A stretch of DNA of 64,000 nt from Candidatus Krumholzibacteriia bacterium (GCA_035268685.1 DATFKK010000111.1:31228-95227), one strand, 5' to 3'; positions 17,095 through 29,246 are shown, counted from the first letter of the stretch. The notes: generated by a model not told the origin, from the sequence alone. Numbers and translations are program-made.

Positions 17095-18672
17095 ATGCCC
17101 CCTGCCGCCACGCTCCGACTCGTTCCCGGCTCCATGGAACTCGCCACGCTTCGTCGGGTGGTCGAAGGACCCGTCCGCGTGGACCTCCACGAGGATGCGC
17201 GCGCGGCGGTGCGCGCGGCGCGGGGGACCGTCGATGCCATCGTGCGCGAGGAGAGAGTGGCCTATGGCATCAACACGGGCTTCGGGCTGCTCGCCCGCAC
17301 GCGCATCGGGGCGAATCAGCTCACCGATCTGCAGCGAAACCTGGTGCTCTCGCATTCCACCGGTGTCGGTGCGGAACTCGACGCCGCCACCGTTCGCCTG
17401 GTGCTGGTGCTGAAGATCCTCGGCCTGGCCGGCGGCAACTCCGGGGTGCGGCCGGAGTTGATCGACACCCTGGCCGCGATGGTCGAGCACGACGTCCTGC
17501 CCTGCATTCCGTCCAAGGGATCGGTCGGCGCCTCCGGAGATCTCGCACCTCTCGCGCACCTGGCGGCCACGTTGCTCGGGGAGGGCTCGGTGCGGCAGCA
17601 CGGAGAGCGTTTCCCGGCGGCCCAAGGGCTTCGACGCGCGGGCCTGGAACCGATCGACCTGGCGCCGAAGGAAGGCCTGGCCCTGTTGAACGGGACCCAG
17701 GTCTCGTGTGCGCTGGCGCTGCGGTCGCTGTTCGAGGCGGAGCGTTCGTTCGCGAACGCCGCCGCGACCGGTGCCCTGAGTGTCGACGCCCTCATGGGCA
17801 GTGACACGCCCTTCGACCCGAGGATCCACGCCGTGCGCGGCCACCCTGGTCAGATCGACGCCGCAGCCGTCTACCGGGGACTCATGCAGGACAGCGCGAT
17901 CCGCCAGTCGCACCTGTCGTGTGATCGGGTCCAGGATCCCTACTCGCTGCGCTGCCAGCCGCAGGTGATGGGCGCGGCGCTCGACCTGATCCGCCGGTCG
18001 GCCGACACCCTGCGCATCGAGGCCAACGCGGTCACCGACAACCCGCTCATCTTCCCCGAGGACGACGACGTCCTCTCGGGTGGGAATTTCCACGCCGAAC
18101 CGGTGGCCATGGCCGCCGACGTGCTCGCCCTGGCCATTGCCGAGATCGGGGCGCTCTCCGAACGGCGTCTGGCGCTGCTGATCGATCCCGCGCTCAGCGG
18201 TCTTCCGGCGTTCCTCGTGGAGAACGGCGGGGTGAACTCGGGCTTCATGATCGTGCAGGTCACGGCGGCCGCCCTCGCGTCCGAGAACAAGTCGCTGGCG
18301 CATCCCGCCTGCGTCGACTCGCTGCCGACCTCGGCGAACCAGGAGGACCACGTGAGCATGGCCACGTTCGCGGCGCGCCGGCTGGGCGACATGGTCGACA
18401 ACACCCGCGGGATCATCGCCTGCGAGCTGCTGGGCGCCGCGCAGGGGATCGACTTCCACCGGCCGCAGACCACGTCGCCGCGTCTGCAGCGTCTGCACGG
18501 AGCCTTGCGGGAGCGCGTGGACCATTACGATGCCGATCGCTACCTCGCGCCCGACATCGAGGCGGCGACGGAGTTGCTGCGCGGCGAACTCGGCGTCGAT
18601 CTGTGCACCGAGGTGGTCGAAGACCTCCTCCCGTCCTACCCTCGAACGACACCCAACGCCGAGAGGAAGTGA
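17095..18672 (+). CDS. hutH: Histidine ammonia-lyase
   Basis: 525 residues from the ATG at 17095. The longer open frame upstream covers the divergent promoter and lipoprotein gene and is rejected. The Ala-Ser-Gly triad that cyclises to the MIO cofactor is A146-S147-G148 in [14 protein letters not shown]. Other family motifs are [21 protein letters not shown] and ANQEDHVSM. It deaminates histidine to urocanate, the first step of histidine breakdown. SH in the LSHSTG motif favours HAL over tyrosine or phenylalanine lyases. No hutU, hutI or hutG genes are beside it, so the rest of the pathway lies elsewhere. Two small genes follow within three bases or overlapping, probably in one operon. Confidence 0.95.
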   Translation: MPPAATLRLVPGSMELATLRRVVEGPVRVDLHEDARAAVRAARGTVDAIVREERVAYGINTGFGLLARTRIGANQLTDLQRNLVLSHSTGVGAELDAATVRLVLVLKILGLAGGNSGVRPELIDTLAAMVEHDVLPCIPSKGSVGASGDLAPLAHLAATLLGEGSVRQHGERFPAAQGLRRAGLEPIDLAPKEGLALLNGTQVSCALALRSLFEAERSFANAAATGALSVDALMGSDTPFDPRIHAVRGHPGQIDAAAVYRGLMQDSAIRQSHLSCDRVQDPYSLRCQPQVMGAALDLIRRSADTLRIEANAVTDNPLIFPEDDDVLSGGNFHAEPVAMAADVLALAIAEIGALSERRLALLIDPALSGLPAFLVENGGVNSGFMIVQVTAAALASENKSLAHPACVDSLPTSANQEDHVSMATFAARRLGDMVDNTRGIIACELLGAAQGIDFHRPQTTSPRLQRLHGALRERVDHYDADRYLAPDIEAATELLRGELGVDLCTEVVEDLLPSYPRTTPNAERK

Positions 18673-18675
18673 ACC

Positions 18676-19257
18676 ATGGCCGCCACACCGTCCACCATGC
18701 TCGAACTGGGTACGTCCGCGCCCGACTTCTCGTTGCCCGACACCGTCGGCGGCGGTCGTGTGTCGCGCGACGACTTCGCCGACGCCCGCGCGCTGCTCGT
18801 GATGTTCGTGTGCAACCACTGCCCCTTCGTGATCCACGTGCGCGAGGAGCTCGCGCGTCTGGCTGCCGATTACCGCAACCGCGGCGTGGCCGTGGTCGCG
18901 GTCAGTGCCAACGACGTCGAGAAGTATCCACAGGACTCCCCGGAGAAGATGAAGGAGTTCGCGGCGCAGAACGGGTGGGATTTCCCGTACCTGTACGACG
19001 CTTCGCAGGAAGTGGCGAAGGCCTATCGTGCGGCCTGTACACCCGACTTCTTCCTGTTCGACGGCGACCGGAAACTGGTCTACCGCGGGCAGCTCGACGA
19101 CAGCCGTCCCGAGTCGGGCATTCCGGTCACCGGCGCCGATCTCCGCGCCGCCCTCGATCGGGTGCTGGCCGGCGAGGCGGTACCGCCCGCGCAGAAGCCC
19201 AGCCTGGGCTGCAACATCAAGTGGAAGCCCGGCAACGAACCGGAGTACTTCGGATGA
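18676..19257 (+). CDS. AhpC/TSA-type thioredoxin-fold protein (ResA/peroxiredoxin-like)
   Basis: 193 residues, three bases after hutH. The protein opens with the peroxiredoxin-type phrase [16 protein letters not shown] and has a redox motif CNHCPF (C46, C49) after the first strand. [21 protein letters not shown] supplies the cis-proline region of the thioredoxin fold. The C-terminus [19 protein letters not shown] is a conserved ending of a widespread uncharacterised clade of such proteins and brings a third cysteine. No signal peptide is visible, so it should be cytoplasmic. It may reduce a protein disulfide or peroxide. Its link to HutH is by position only. Confidence 0.88.
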   Translation: MAATPSTMLELGTSAPDFSLPDTVGGGRVSRDDFADARALLVMFVCNHCPFVIHVREELARLAADYRNRGVAVVAVSANDVEKYPQDSPEKMKEFAAQNGWDFPYLYDASQEVAKAYRAACTPDFFLFDGDRKLVYRGQLDDSRPESGIPVTGADLRAALDRVLAGEAVPPAQKPSLGCNIKWKPGNEPEYFG

Positions 19258-19682
19258 GCGCGCAGGAGCTGCGACCCTTCCACCTGGCCTTCCCCGTGGA
19301 CGACCTCGAGGCGGCGCGCCGCTTCTACGTGGACGTCCTCGGCTGCGCGACCGGACGCGAGAGCGACCGGTGGATCGACTTCGACCTGGGTGGGCACCAG
19401 ATCGTGGCGCACCTGGTCGAAGAGGGGCAGCGGGCGCCGGGCAGCAACGCGGTCGACGGGAAGAACGTCCCCGCCTTCCACTTCGGCCTGGTGTTGAGCA
19501 TGGAGCGCTGGCGGGGACTCGCCGACCGTCTACGCGGGGCGGGCGTGGAGTTCCTGATCGAGCCCTACGTGCGCAACGAGGGCGAGGTCGGCGAACAGGC
19601 CACGCTGTTCGTGCGCGACCCCGCGGGCAATGCGCTCGAGTTCAAGGCCTTCGACGACCTCGGCCAGTTGTTCGCGACCTGA
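19254..19682 (+). CDS. VOC/glyoxalase family protein
   Basis: 142 residues; its ATG overlaps the previous TGA (ATGA). The vicinal oxygen chelate signature is clear: [26 protein letters not shown] at the start, the metal-ligand region FHFGLV, and the closing [10 protein letters not shown] (Glu ligand). A relative described as a glyoxalase-like dioxygenase superfamily protein is common next to thioredoxin-fold genes. The substrate is unknown. Overlap with the preceding gene supports one transcript from hutH. Confidence 0.88.
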   Translation: MSAQELRPFHLAFPVDDLEAARRFYVDVLGCATGRESDRWIDFDLGGHQIVAHLVEEGQRAPGSNAVDGKNVPAFHFGLVLSMERWRGLADRLRGAGVEFLIEPYVRNEGEVGEQATLFVRDPAGNALEFKAFDDLGQLFAT

Positions 19683-19688
19683 GCCTGT

Positions 19689-20513
19689 TCAGACCGACAG
19701 CGCCATCGAGAAGCGTCGACGGTACTTCTGCGTGAGCGCGTGGTCCTCGCCCAGCAACGCGAAGAGGGCGATGCAGGCGCGGCGTGCACCGTCGTCGTCG
19801 AGTTCGCGGTCCTGCTCGACGACTCCGATCCACTTGCTCAGTGCCTCTTCGAGCTCGCCGTGCGCGAAGTCGAGAGCAGCCTGACGGTACATCGCGGACA
19901 CGTCGTCGCCGTCCGCTTCGTCCTGCGCGCGGGCCGCATCGACCAGGTCGATCAGGTGGAGGAGGTGTTGGGCCTTCTCGTAGGCCTCGGCGTCGCCGGT
20001 GATCGATTCGAGGTGCTCGCGGGCTGCAGCCGGCTCGTCCTCGATCAACAGACGCGCGAGTTCCAGCCGCGCCGTGTCCTGGCCGGGGTCGAGTTCGAGA
20101 ACCTTCTCGAACTCGCGCCGGGCGCGCTCGCGATCGCCCTCGATCAGCGACGTCTGTGCTTGCGACAGGGCGGACGTGCCCGGTCCCGGCAGGTGTTGAC
20201 GCAACCACATCTGGATCTGCGCTTCGGGGAGCGCTCCGACGAACTCGCCGACGACTTCGCCGTTGCTGAACAGCTTCACGGCCGGAATGCTGCGGATCCC
20301 GTACTGCTGTGCGATGTCCGTGTGGGCTTCGGTGTCGATCTTCACCAGTTCCCATCGACCTTCGGCCTTCTCGGCCAGGCCCTCGAGCGCCGGACCGAGC
20401 ATGCGGCACGGTCCGCACCATTCCGCCCAGAAGTCCACGAGCACAGGGACTTCGTGGCTCCGTTCGAGGACGGCCGTGGCGAAATCGGTCTGCAGTTCGT
20501 GACGTGAATTCAT
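19689..20513 (-). CDS. Thioredoxin-TPR protein, CnoX/YbbN-like
   Basis: 274 residues. An N-terminal thioredoxin domain has an intact active site WCGPC (C33, C36) and the cis-Pro region IRSIPAVKLF. The C-terminal half carries tetratricopeptide helices (QTSLIEGDRERARREFEKVLELDPGQ, ARLELARLLIEDEP) and ends with the LFALLGEDHALTQKYRRRFSMAL segment conserved in CnoX proteins. Length equals E. coli CnoX (284). CnoX is a chlorine-activated holdase that hands clients to GroEL. The E. coli protein lacks the reducing CXXC pair, while the CGPC here suggests an active oxidoreductase as in Caulobacter CnoX. It is convergent with the VOC gene. Confidence 0.9.
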   Translation of the reverse strand: MNSRHELQTDFATAVLERSHEVPVLVDFWAEWCGPCRMLGPALEGLAEKAEGRWELVKIDTEAHTDIAQQYGIRSIPAVKLFSNGEVVGEFVGALPEAQIQMWLRQHLPGPGTSALSQAQTSLIEGDRERARREFEKVLELDPGQDTARLELARLLIEDEPAAAREHLESITGDAEAYEKAQHLLHLIDLVDAARAQDEADGDDVSAMYRQAALDFAHGELEEALSKWIGVVEQDRELDDDGARRACIALFALLGEDHALTQKYRRRFSMALSV

Positions 20514-20588
20514 GGGGTCCTCCGGGACGGATCCGCGACACGGGGCACGGACGACGAAATAGGAATGTCCGGAGTCCCGCGCCAGCGC

Positions 20589-21166
20589 TCAGCGTGAGCG
20601 GTCGCCGACGATCGTGCACAGGCGCAGGAACTGAGAACTGGCTTGCAGACCGGACGATGCCAGTTCCTCGACGTTCAGGACCATTCCCATGCGATTGTCC
20701 TGAAGGACGAGTGCGAGGATCCCACCCTGATCGTGGACGAACTCGGGGACTTCACCCACGAGGAGGGTCCCGGAATCCCCGAGCTCGTCGAGCCACTTCC
20801 GTCGCTCCGGATCGACGCCGCTCGGCACGAAGAGAACCTGACACGACCGGGCTTCTTCGAGTGAAGCCACCTCGACGACCCGGAAGGCGAGGCCCTGCGA
20901 CGAGGTCTTCCCGCGGAAGACCTTCCGGAGCGAACCCCCGAAGGGGTCTCGGCCCAGGACACCGACCCGGAGTGTGTCGGCGTTCTCGTCGAGCACGGAG
21001 TCCGGCCAGGTGAAGGCCCGGCCGATGCGGAAGAGGAACGCCGCCTTCACCTCGTATTCGTCGTGCGCGTCCTGCGCGACCGACGGCCCGGGCACCAGGA
21101 GGCCCGGGGCCAGCAGTCCGAGGACCAGCAGAGCGCGGAGCGCTCGTACGCGTCGTCGGCAGAGCC

Positions 21167-21170
<4 letters not shown>
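20589..21170 (-). CDS. YfiR family (DUF4154) periplasmic protein
   Basis: 193 residues from a GTG at 21170 that overlaps the TGA of the upstream kinase gene (GTGA). This choice gives a signal peptide (RALRALLVLGLLAPGLL...SVAQ). The family phrases are YEVKAAFLFRIGRAFTWP at the mature N-terminus, a VLFVPSG strand, and the closing GGILALVLQDNRMGMVLN plus SSGLQASSQFLRLC. In Pseudomonas, YfiR is a redox-sensitive periplasmic repressor of the membrane diguanylate cyclase YfiN. Here the coupled gene is a hybrid histidine kinase, so YfiR probably controls its periplasmic sensor domain instead. Two cysteines remain in the mature part (ARSCQVLF and LRLC). Confidence 0.88.
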
Positions 21171-23167
<1,997 letters not shown>

Positions 23168-23313
23168 GCGGTGAGGGCTCCCGGACGTTGGACGACACGA
23201 GGATGCGGCCGTGGACGCGTTCCGGCATCACGGCTCGTCCAGGGCTTCGGACGGTCGCACGGAGAACCTGAGGACAAAGCCCGGAACGGAAGCCGGGACG
23301 GAACCCGGTACGG

Positions 23314-23688
23314 TCAGCCGGCGTGGACGATCTCCCAGACGTGACCGTCGGGGGCGCGGACGCAGGCCCCGTACCCTTGCCACGGGAGCGGCCCGGGCGG
23401 TCGGGTCACCGTGCCGCCGAACTCCTTGCAGCGGTTGACGATACGGTCGACCTCGGCGTCGGATTCCACGTTCACCGAATGGAGGGTCGACGGACCGGCC
23501 GGGGTGGGGGTGCCGCCGGCGAAGGAGGCGAGGGCGTCGGCGGGGTACAGGCAGAGGCGGATCGGCCCGGTCTCGAAGGTGATCAGGTCGCCCCGCTGCG
23601 ACCGGATCGGCCACCCCATCCCTCGCTCGTAGAATGCCGTCGCGGCGGCGAGGTCGACCGCCCCGAGTGCGATCGTGGAGATGTGCAT
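23314..23688 (-). CDS. VOC/glyoxalase-fold protein
   Basis: 124 residues from the ATG at 23688, which has a strong gggaggg ribosome site; the longer open frame is not coding. The VOC pattern starts MHISTIALGAVDLAAATAFYERGMGW and ends with ACVRAPDGHVWEIVHAG, where the Glu is a typical metal ligand; a second ligand may lie in STLHSVNVESDAE. The fold is small and single-chain, so it should dimerise. The substrate is unknown. The start overlaps the upstream part of a rejected extension of the divergent TonB receptor gene. Confidence 0.85.
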   Translation of the reverse strand: MHISTIALGAVDLAAATAFYERGMGWPIRSQRGDLITFETGPIRLCLYPADALASFAGGTPTPAGPSTLHSVNVESDAEVDRIVNRCKEFGGTVTRPPGPLPWQGYGACVRAPDGHVWEIVHAG

Positions 23689-23815
23689 GCCGATCCCTCC
23701 CGGACCGTGGCGCTGGGAGCCGTCGCATCCGATGTTGGACGGGCGCCGAATCGATCGGCATCCGGCGCCAACCGCTCCCGATCCGATTCTCCCCCTTCCG
23801 TTGACGCCGCACACC

Positions 23816-26074
23816 ATGCGACTGATGCCCCAGAGCGGCAACTCCCGTCCGCTCCTCGCGCTCCTCCTGCTCCTGGCCTTCTCCGAGGCGTCGGCTTCGG
23901 TGTTGCGGGGGCAGGTGGTGGACGACGAGACGGGACAGCCCCTCTCCTTCACGGCCGTCCGTCTGGAAGGCCCTGGCCCCGTCCGCGATCTCCTGACCGG
24001 CAACGCCGGTCGCTTCTCGGTCCGCGACCTCGAGCCCGGCCGCTGGTCGGTGCTCTGCACGTACCTGGGTTACGAGGACCTCGAGCGCACCGTCGACGTG
24101 CAACCCGGCGTGGAGATCGACCTGGAACTCCGCATGGTGGTCGACGCGATCGAGCTCGAGACGATCGACGTGGTCGGCGACCGCAACGGCTCGGAGCGGG
24201 AGTTGCAGACCGGCCTGGTCGAACTCGATTCGGAGACCCTGGCGCGGATTCCGGCGATCGGCGAGGCCGACCCCATCCGTGCGTTGCAGCTCCTGCCGGG
24301 AGTGCAGGCGGCGTCCGACCTGTCGAGTGGTCTGTACGTCCGTGGCGGCGGTCCCGACCAGACCCTGATCCTCTTCGACGGTGTGCCGGTCTACAATCCC
24401 ACCCATGCCTTCGGCCTGTTCTCGAGTTTCCATCCGGATCTGATCGAGGACGTGACGCTCTACAAGGGCGCCTACCCCGCCCAGTACGGCGGGCGCCTGG
24501 GGGCGGTGCTCGACGTGCGGAGCCTCGAGGGCGAGCGGGGCCCGACCCGTGGGCGCATCGGCGTGAGCACGATCGCTGCGCGCGGGTTCGTCGAAGGCAG
24601 CTGGGGTGATCGGACCTGGGCACTGGGGGGGCGACGGACCTACCTGGAGCCGCTGCTGTCGATCCTGCGCAACAGCGATCCCGCGGTGCCCGCGTACTAC
24701 TTCTACGACGTGAACGGGAAGCTGCGGATCCCCTCGTCGAACGGTTCGACCGACCTGCGCTTCTACTTCAGCCAGGACCAGCTCGACGTGAACGCCGACG
24801 AGAACACGAGTATCGATCTGGGCTGGGGAAATTTCCTGGTGTCGGGCACGCACCGCCGTCTGCTGGGCGAGTCGGCCACCGCCACCGTCAGCGCCTGGTA
24901 CAGTCGCTATCGCAGCGACACCGATCTCAGTGTGTTCAGCACGCCGGTCGGGATCGCCAACTCCCTTCGAGACGTCTCGGCCGAAGCCACGTTGAGCTGG
25001 GCACTTCCACCGCGGCATCGCCTGACTCTCGGACTGACCGGCAGCCGCTATCGCTTCTCCTACGACGAGGCCTTCAATCTCGACGAGACGGTCGACTTCG
25101 ACGCCAGTGCCTACGACGTGGCCGCCTATCTCGAGGACACCTGGCGGCCGGACGTGTCGTCGACCGTGCGCCTGGGACTGCGCACGCGGTATCTCAGCGA
25201 TGGTGACCGCGTGCGCTGGGAACCCCGGCTGTCGATCCGGCAGCAGCTGAGCGACGCGTGGACCGCCAAGTTGGGGAGTGGGATCTACCATCAGGTGCTC
25301 CAGCTCGTGAGCACCGAGGGCTTCAGCGGAACCGATTTCTACCTGCCGATCGACGAGACCGTCTCACCCAGCCGTTCCATCCAGTTCGTGGCGGGCCTGG
25401 AGTGGATCCCCGAGCCCACTTGGAAGCTGAGCGCCGAGGGTTACTACACCGACCTCGAAGGAGTCGTCCTGCTCGACACCGAGATCCCACCCGACCGGGA
25501 ATCGACCGCCGCGGAGGACGTCTTCGTCACCGGAGGAACCGGATGGGCTTCGGGCGTCGAACTCTTCGCAGAGAAGCGCATGGGGTCGTTGACCGGATGG
25601 ATCGGCTACACCCTCGGCTGGACGCGGCGCACCTTCGACGAGATCAACCTGGGAGAGACGTTTCCCCCCAAGTACGACCGGCGCCACGACCTGAACGTGG
25701 TCGCGCGATGGGAGCGAGGGACCTGGGAGTACGGTGCAACCTTCGTCTACGGAACGGGGCAGGCCTTCACGCCGGCCTCGGCCCGCTACGGGGCGACCAA
25801 TCCGGCCACGGGACTCCCGCTGAACCTGGGTGAGCTGCTGCCGGCCTCGCGCAACAGCGCTCGTCTGCTGCCCTATCATCGCATGGATCTGAGTGCCACG
25901 CGCCGCATCGAGCTGTTCGGCCGGACGGGTCGACTGTCGTTCACCGCGTTCAACGTCTACAGTCGACGCAACGATTGGTTCGTCACCTTCGACGTCGAGG
26001 ACCCGAGTGCGGAACCCGAGATCGTCGAGCAGTTGCCCATCATCCCGAGCATCGGTCTCGAGCTCGACTTCTGA
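23816..26074 (+). CDS. SusC-like TonB-dependent receptor with carboxypeptidase-regulatory domain
   Basis: 752 residues from the ATG at 23816 (an ATG at 23825 is also possible). A signal peptide (RPLLALLLLLAFSEASAS) is followed by a CarboxypepD_reg-like beta sandwich (VLRGQVVDDETGQPLSFTAV...LEPGRWSVLCTYLGYEDLE, residues about 28-105). The plug then has PIRALQLLPGVQAASDLSSG, YVRGGGPDQTLILFDGVPVYNP and TLYKGAYPAQYGGRLGAVLDV. A barrel of about 500 residues completes it. This architecture is typical of Bacteroidota-type receptors. The next gene encodes a DUF4249-type lipoprotein, which in Bacteroidota frequently accompanies such receptors. The ligand is unknown. Confidence 0.93.
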   Translation: MRLMPQSGNSRPLLALLLLLAFSEASASVLRGQVVDDETGQPLSFTAVRLEGPGPVRDLLTGNAGRFSVRDLEPGRWSVLCTYLGYEDLERTVDVQPGVEIDLELRMVVDAIELETIDVVGDRNGSERELQTGLVELDSETLARIPAIGEADPIRALQLLPGVQAASDLSSGLYVRGGGPDQTLILFDGVPVYNPTHAFGLFSSFHPDLIEDVTLYKGAYPAQYGGRLGAVLDVRSLEGERGPTRGRIGVSTIAARGFVEGSWGDRTWALGGRRTYLEPLLSILRNSDPAVPAYYFYDVNGKLRIPSSNGSTDLRFYFSQDQLDVNADENTSIDLGWGNFLVSGTHRRLLGESATATVSAWYSRYRSDTDLSVFSTPVGIANSLRDVSAEATLSWALPPRHRLTLGLTGSRYRFSYDEAFNLDETVDFDASAYDVAAYLEDTWRPDVSSTVRLGLRTRYLSDGDRVRWEPRLSIRQQLSDAWTAKLGSGIYHQVLQLVSTEGFSGTDFYLPIDETVSPSRSIQFVAGLEWIPEPTWKLSAEGYYTDLEGVVLLDTEIPPDRESTAAEDVFVTGGTGWASGVELFAEKRMGSLTGWIGYTLGWTRRTFDEINLGETFPPKYDRRHDLNVVARWERGTWEYGATFVYGTGQAFTPASARYGATNPATGLPLNLGELLPASRNSARLLPYHRMDLSATRRIELFGRTGRLSFTAFNVYSRRNDWFVTFDVEDPSAEPEIVEQLPIIPSIGLELDF

Positions 26075-26091
26075 GCGGGGAGGAACGTCCG

Positions 26092-27048
26092 ATGAAACAG
26101 ATCGTCGCCAAGGCCCTGCTCGCGATCCTCGCCCTGGCCCTGCTCGTGGGTTGCGAGGACCGGGTCGTCTTCAACGAGGAGGGCGTGGGCCTGGTCGTGG
26201 TCGACGCGCAGTTGATCGTCGACCGTCCCCTCCCGGCGATCCGGGTCAGTCGATCGTTGAGTCCGCGCGAGCCCATCACGCCGGCGTCGGCCGGCGAACG
26301 TGACGCCGAGGTCTGGGTCGAGGACGAGGACGGAACCCGCGTGTTCTACTCCGGCGACCGGCGTCGGCCCGGTGAGCTGCTCGTTCCGGCCGGCCGCTAC
26401 CTCCCGGTCGACGACGAGGTCCTGGTGCGTCCCGACACGCGCTACGACCTGTTCGTGCGGACCGCCCTCGGCGAAGAGGTCCGGGCCACGACGACCACTC
26501 CGCCCGCCTTCGAGGTCGAGGAATGGGTCGCTCTGGACTTCGACCTGAACGTGATCGAGACCCTCCGGGACTTCGACGACGTCGGGGACAGTGTGTACAC
26601 CGTCTCGACGAATCGGCTCCGGTGGGGCGACAGTCTCCTCGAGGCGCGCTTCGCGCGCGATCCGCGCGTGTCCGCCTATCAGGTCGCCCTGTTCAGCCTC
26701 GACCGGGGTAGCGACTTCGCGATCGAGCCCGACTTCTTCGAAGAAGAGGACTTCGCGGAGCTCGAGCGCGAGGGATCGAGTCCGATGTTCGAGGCCAGCG
26801 AGGGGACGATCCGCCTTCCCTGGTTCGCCGTCTTCTTCGAGGGCCGCTACCTGATCAAGGTGTATTCGACCGACAGCAACTGGAACGACTTCGTCAACAC
26901 GACGCCTTCGTTGAGTGGCGGCCCAGGCTTCGGAGGCAATGCTGGTGACGGTTTCGACCGGCCGATCTTCCACGTCGAGGGGGGCATCGGGCTGTTCGGT
27001 TCGGCTGCGGTCGACTCGATCGGCTTCTTCGTCCTCGACGACGACTGA
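26092..27048 (+). CDS. DUF4249-type outer-membrane lipoprotein
   Basis: 318 residues; ATG at 26092 with ggggagga upstream and 17 bases after the receptor stop, so co-transcribed and probably co-functional. Signal peptide with lipobox LLVGC (C21). The mature protein has the early phrase VVVDAQLIVDRPLPAIRVSRSLSP and the extended middle YLPVDDEVLVRPDTRYDLFVRT with TTTTPPAFEVEEW, the pattern of DUF4249 proteins ('tp..i...tvP'). An acidic FFEEEDFAELEREG stretch may be a loop. Its job is likely substrate capture or receptor lid, by analogy with SusD-like partners. Its stop abuts the convergent stop of the next gene, together forming TGATCA. Confidence 0.8.
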   Translation: MKQIVAKALLAILALALLVGCEDRVVFNEEGVGLVVVDAQLIVDRPLPAIRVSRSLSPREPITPASAGERDAEVWVEDEDGTRVFYSGDRRRPGELLVPAGRYLPVDDEVLVRPDTRYDLFVRTALGEEVRATTTTPPAFEVEEWVALDFDLNVIETLRDFDDVGDSVYTVSTNRLRWGDSLLEARFARDPRVSAYQVALFSLDRGSDFAIEPDFFEEEDFAELEREGSSPMFEASEGTIRLPWFAVFFEGRYLIKVYSTDSNWNDFVNTTPSLSGGPGFGGNAGDGFDRPIFHVEGGIGLFGSAAVDSIGFFVLDDD

Positions 27049-28056
27049 TCAGTTCTCCGGGCGCACGTTGCCGGCATCACCGGCGAGGGTGGTCGACCAG
27101 TCGGGCCCTCCGCGTTCGCGTGCGCTGGCGAGCAGGAACACCAGCCCGCTCAACGTGAGCAGGTAGAAGGTCGTCATGCGCCAGGCGCCCATCACCAGCG
27201 GGAGGACCTCGGCCGGCACCTCGCCCGCGAACAGGGTCAGGAAGACGAGCTCGGCTCCACCCATGGCCCCCGGCGTGGGGATCACCGCCATGAAGGTGAA
27301 GCACAACCACTGCAGCACCAGGCCGCGGACGGGATCGATCTCGAGCCCGAGGCCGTGGAGCAGCGCGGTGAACACCGAGTAGCGCGCCACCCACTGGATC
27401 GCGGCCAGCAGCAGATTGGTCGACCACGCGAAGGGATGCCGGGTCAGGGCGCGCCCCAGCAGCGCACGCCATTCGAGCCAGGAGCGGCAGAGAACCCCAC
27501 CCACGGAACGACCCCAGCGCGTCCGTGCGAACACCAGGAGGGCGCCCGCGGTGATCGCCGCGGCGATCGATGCGCGCACCGGGGTCTCGACGGCCCGCGC
27601 CCCGACGTCGACGAGCTGTCCGAGCGCGCCGTCGTGCCAGACACCACTGGCCACCAGCATGGCCGGCATGGCGAGAGCGAAGAACAGGCCGTCCTCGAGC
27701 GAGCCCATACCGGTCAGCGAGAGAGCGCGGGGAAGGGGCAGGCCGCGGGCGTTCAACATGGCCGTCTTGACGGATGCGCTCCCCACCGCCGTCGGGGTCA
27801 CCGCGGCACCGACCTCGGAGGCCACGGCCACGCGCAGGCAGTCACCGAGGCTGCGCCGTTCTCCTTCCCAGCGCAGCCAGTTCCACAGCCGCAGGCCGTT
27901 GGTCAGCCAGGGCAGGAAGGCGAGCACGAGGGCGAGGGCGAGCCACGCCGGGGAGATGCCGAGGAGCGACGCCGCACTGTCGGGATCGGTCGTCCAGAGA
28001 GTGATGCCGAGATGGGCTCCGATACCGAGCGGCAGGAGGATCTTCAGGGAACGCAC
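27049..28056 (-). CDS. Flippase-like membrane protein (LPG synthase TM / UPF0104 family)
   Basis: 335 residues, GTG start overlapping the end of the preceding glycosyltransferase gene by 13 bases. About eight hydrophobic helices are visible. The family features are present: NGLRLWNWLRW near the first third, AVASEVGAAVTPTAVGSASVKTAML in the middle, and AVIPTPGAMGGAELVFLTLF near the end (the PGGxG-type loop). Relatives include the membrane half of MprF and AglD-type proteins, often encoded beside glycosyltransferases and proposed to flip lipid-linked products. Here it likely serves the glycolipid made by the upstream GT4 enzyme. No catalytic domain is present. Confidence 0.88.
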   Translation of the reverse strand: MRSLKILLPLGIGAHLGITLWTTDPDSAASLLGISPAWLALALVLAFLPWLTNGLRLWNWLRWEGERRSLGDCLRVAVASEVGAAVTPTAVGSASVKTAMLNARGLPLPRALSLTGMGSLEDGLFFALAMPAMLVASGVWHDGALGQLVDVGARAVETPVRASIAAAITAGALLVFARTRWGRSVGGVLCRSWLEWRALLGRALTRHPFAWSTNLLLAAIQWVARYSVFTALLHGLGLEIDPVRGLVLQWLCFTFMAVIPTPGAMGGAELVFLTLFAGEVPAEVLPLVMGAWRMTTFYLLTLSGLVFLLASARERGGPDWSTTLAGDAGNVRPEN

Positions 28057-29246
28057 TGCGCGTCACCGCCGAGGGTCGCAGGTCGCGTGTCGGAAGCCCC
28101 GACGTGTCGGTACAGCTCCAGGAGCCTCTCGAAGGTCACGCCCCACGAGAACTGCTGTTCGACCACACGCCGTGCCTCGCGTCCGAGTCGATTCCGGTCG
28201 CGACGCAAGCCCTCTCGGAGTGCGCGCGCGAAGTCCGCAGGATCGTCGGGTGCAGCCAGGACCCCCGTCTGGGGTGTGACGCGATCGACGAGCGCGCCCG
28301 CGGCGACACCGACCACGCCCAGGCCGCTGGCCTGGGCTTCGATCACCGACAACGCGAAGGTCTCGTGCGGCCCCGCGGTGACGTACAGATCGGCCGAGGC
28401 GAGAAGACGGCCGAGCCGGGCGCGGTCACTCACGTAGGGAATCACTCGGATCCGGCTGTCCTCGTGGGCCAGCGACTCGATCCAGGTGCGCAAGGGTCCT
28501 TCGCCGATGCAGACCAGCGAGACCTGCTCGGGAAGGCCGGCGTCCCGGAAGGTCTCGACGAGTCGGTCGACGTGTTTCTCCGTGTCGAGCCTTCCCGCGT
28601 AGACGAGGATCACCGAGTCGCGCGCGACCCCGTGTTGCTCCCACACCGAACGGTCACGATGGCGCGGGTGGAATCCGTCGAGGTCCACGCCGAGCGGTAT
28701 GTGGTGCAGGTTCTCCCGGACTCCCACACGAGTGAGCGCTTCGTGCAGTTCGGCGGAGGAAGCGACGACGGCGGCGCAGTCCCGGTACACGGTGCGCGCA
28801 TAGACATCTCCGATCCATTCGCTCGCCCGTCCCAAGGTCTCGCCTGCGACGCGTTCCACGTAGCGCCGTCCGTAGGCCCGCGGGAAATCGGTGTGGTAGA
28901 AGCCGACCACGGGCACTCCGCGGCGCCATCGGTGATACCGGGCGACCCAGGGCATGAGGTAGGGATCGCCGACCTCGACCACGTCGGGGGACTCGCGGCC
29001 GAGAATACGCAGCAACTTGTCGACGCGTCCGATGAAGCGGTAGGCGCCCGCCCCGCGCACCATGGGTGAAGTGATCTCGTAGGTGACCGCGCGTCCCTCC
29101 TCGACGACACGATCGACCGCCCCGGGCACGATCAGCACGTGTTCGTGGTCGGTGTGGTCGAGGACGAACCGCCGCTTCTCGTCGAGGTAGGTCTTCACGC
29201 CCCCGCTGTTGCGGGCGTAGGCCTGGACCATGTCGCAGATCTTCAT
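28044..29246 (-). CDS. Glycosyltransferase family 4 protein
   Basis: 400 residues. The GT-B fold is visible: acceptor-side KICDMVQAYARNSGGVKTYLDEKRR (glycine-rich GGVKTY loop), PVVGFYHTDFPRAYG, then the nucleotide-sugar half with LVYAGRLDTEKHVDRLVETF and the E-x7-E motif HETFALSVIEAQASG. Enzymes with FYHTDFP next to the donor half are often lipid mannosyl- or glucosyltransferases (PimB/MgtA-like). The gene is first in a two-gene unit with the flippase-like protein. It is divergent from a PAP2-like/GT4 unit, so the region probably builds a membrane glycolipid or lipid-linked saccharide. Donor and acceptor are unknown. Confidence 0.9.
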   Translation of the reverse strand: MKICDMVQAYARNSGGVKTYLDEKRRFVLDHTDHEHVLIVPGAVDRVVEEGRAVTYEITSPMVRGAGAYRFIGRVDKLLRILGRESPDVVEVGDPYLMPWVARYHRWRRGVPVVGFYHTDFPRAYGRRYVERVAGETLGRASEWIGDVYARTVYRDCAAVVASSAELHEALTRVGVRENLHHIPLGVDLDGFHPRHRDRSVWEQHGVARDSVILVYAGRLDTEKHVDRLVETFRDAGLPEQVSLVCIGEGPLRTWIESLAHEDSRIRVIPYVSDRARLGRLLASADLYVTAGPHETFALSVIEAQASGLGVVGVAAGALVDRVTPQTGVLAAPDDPADFARALREGLRRDRNRLGREARRVVEQQFSWGVTFERLLELYRHVGASDTRPATLGGDAQCVP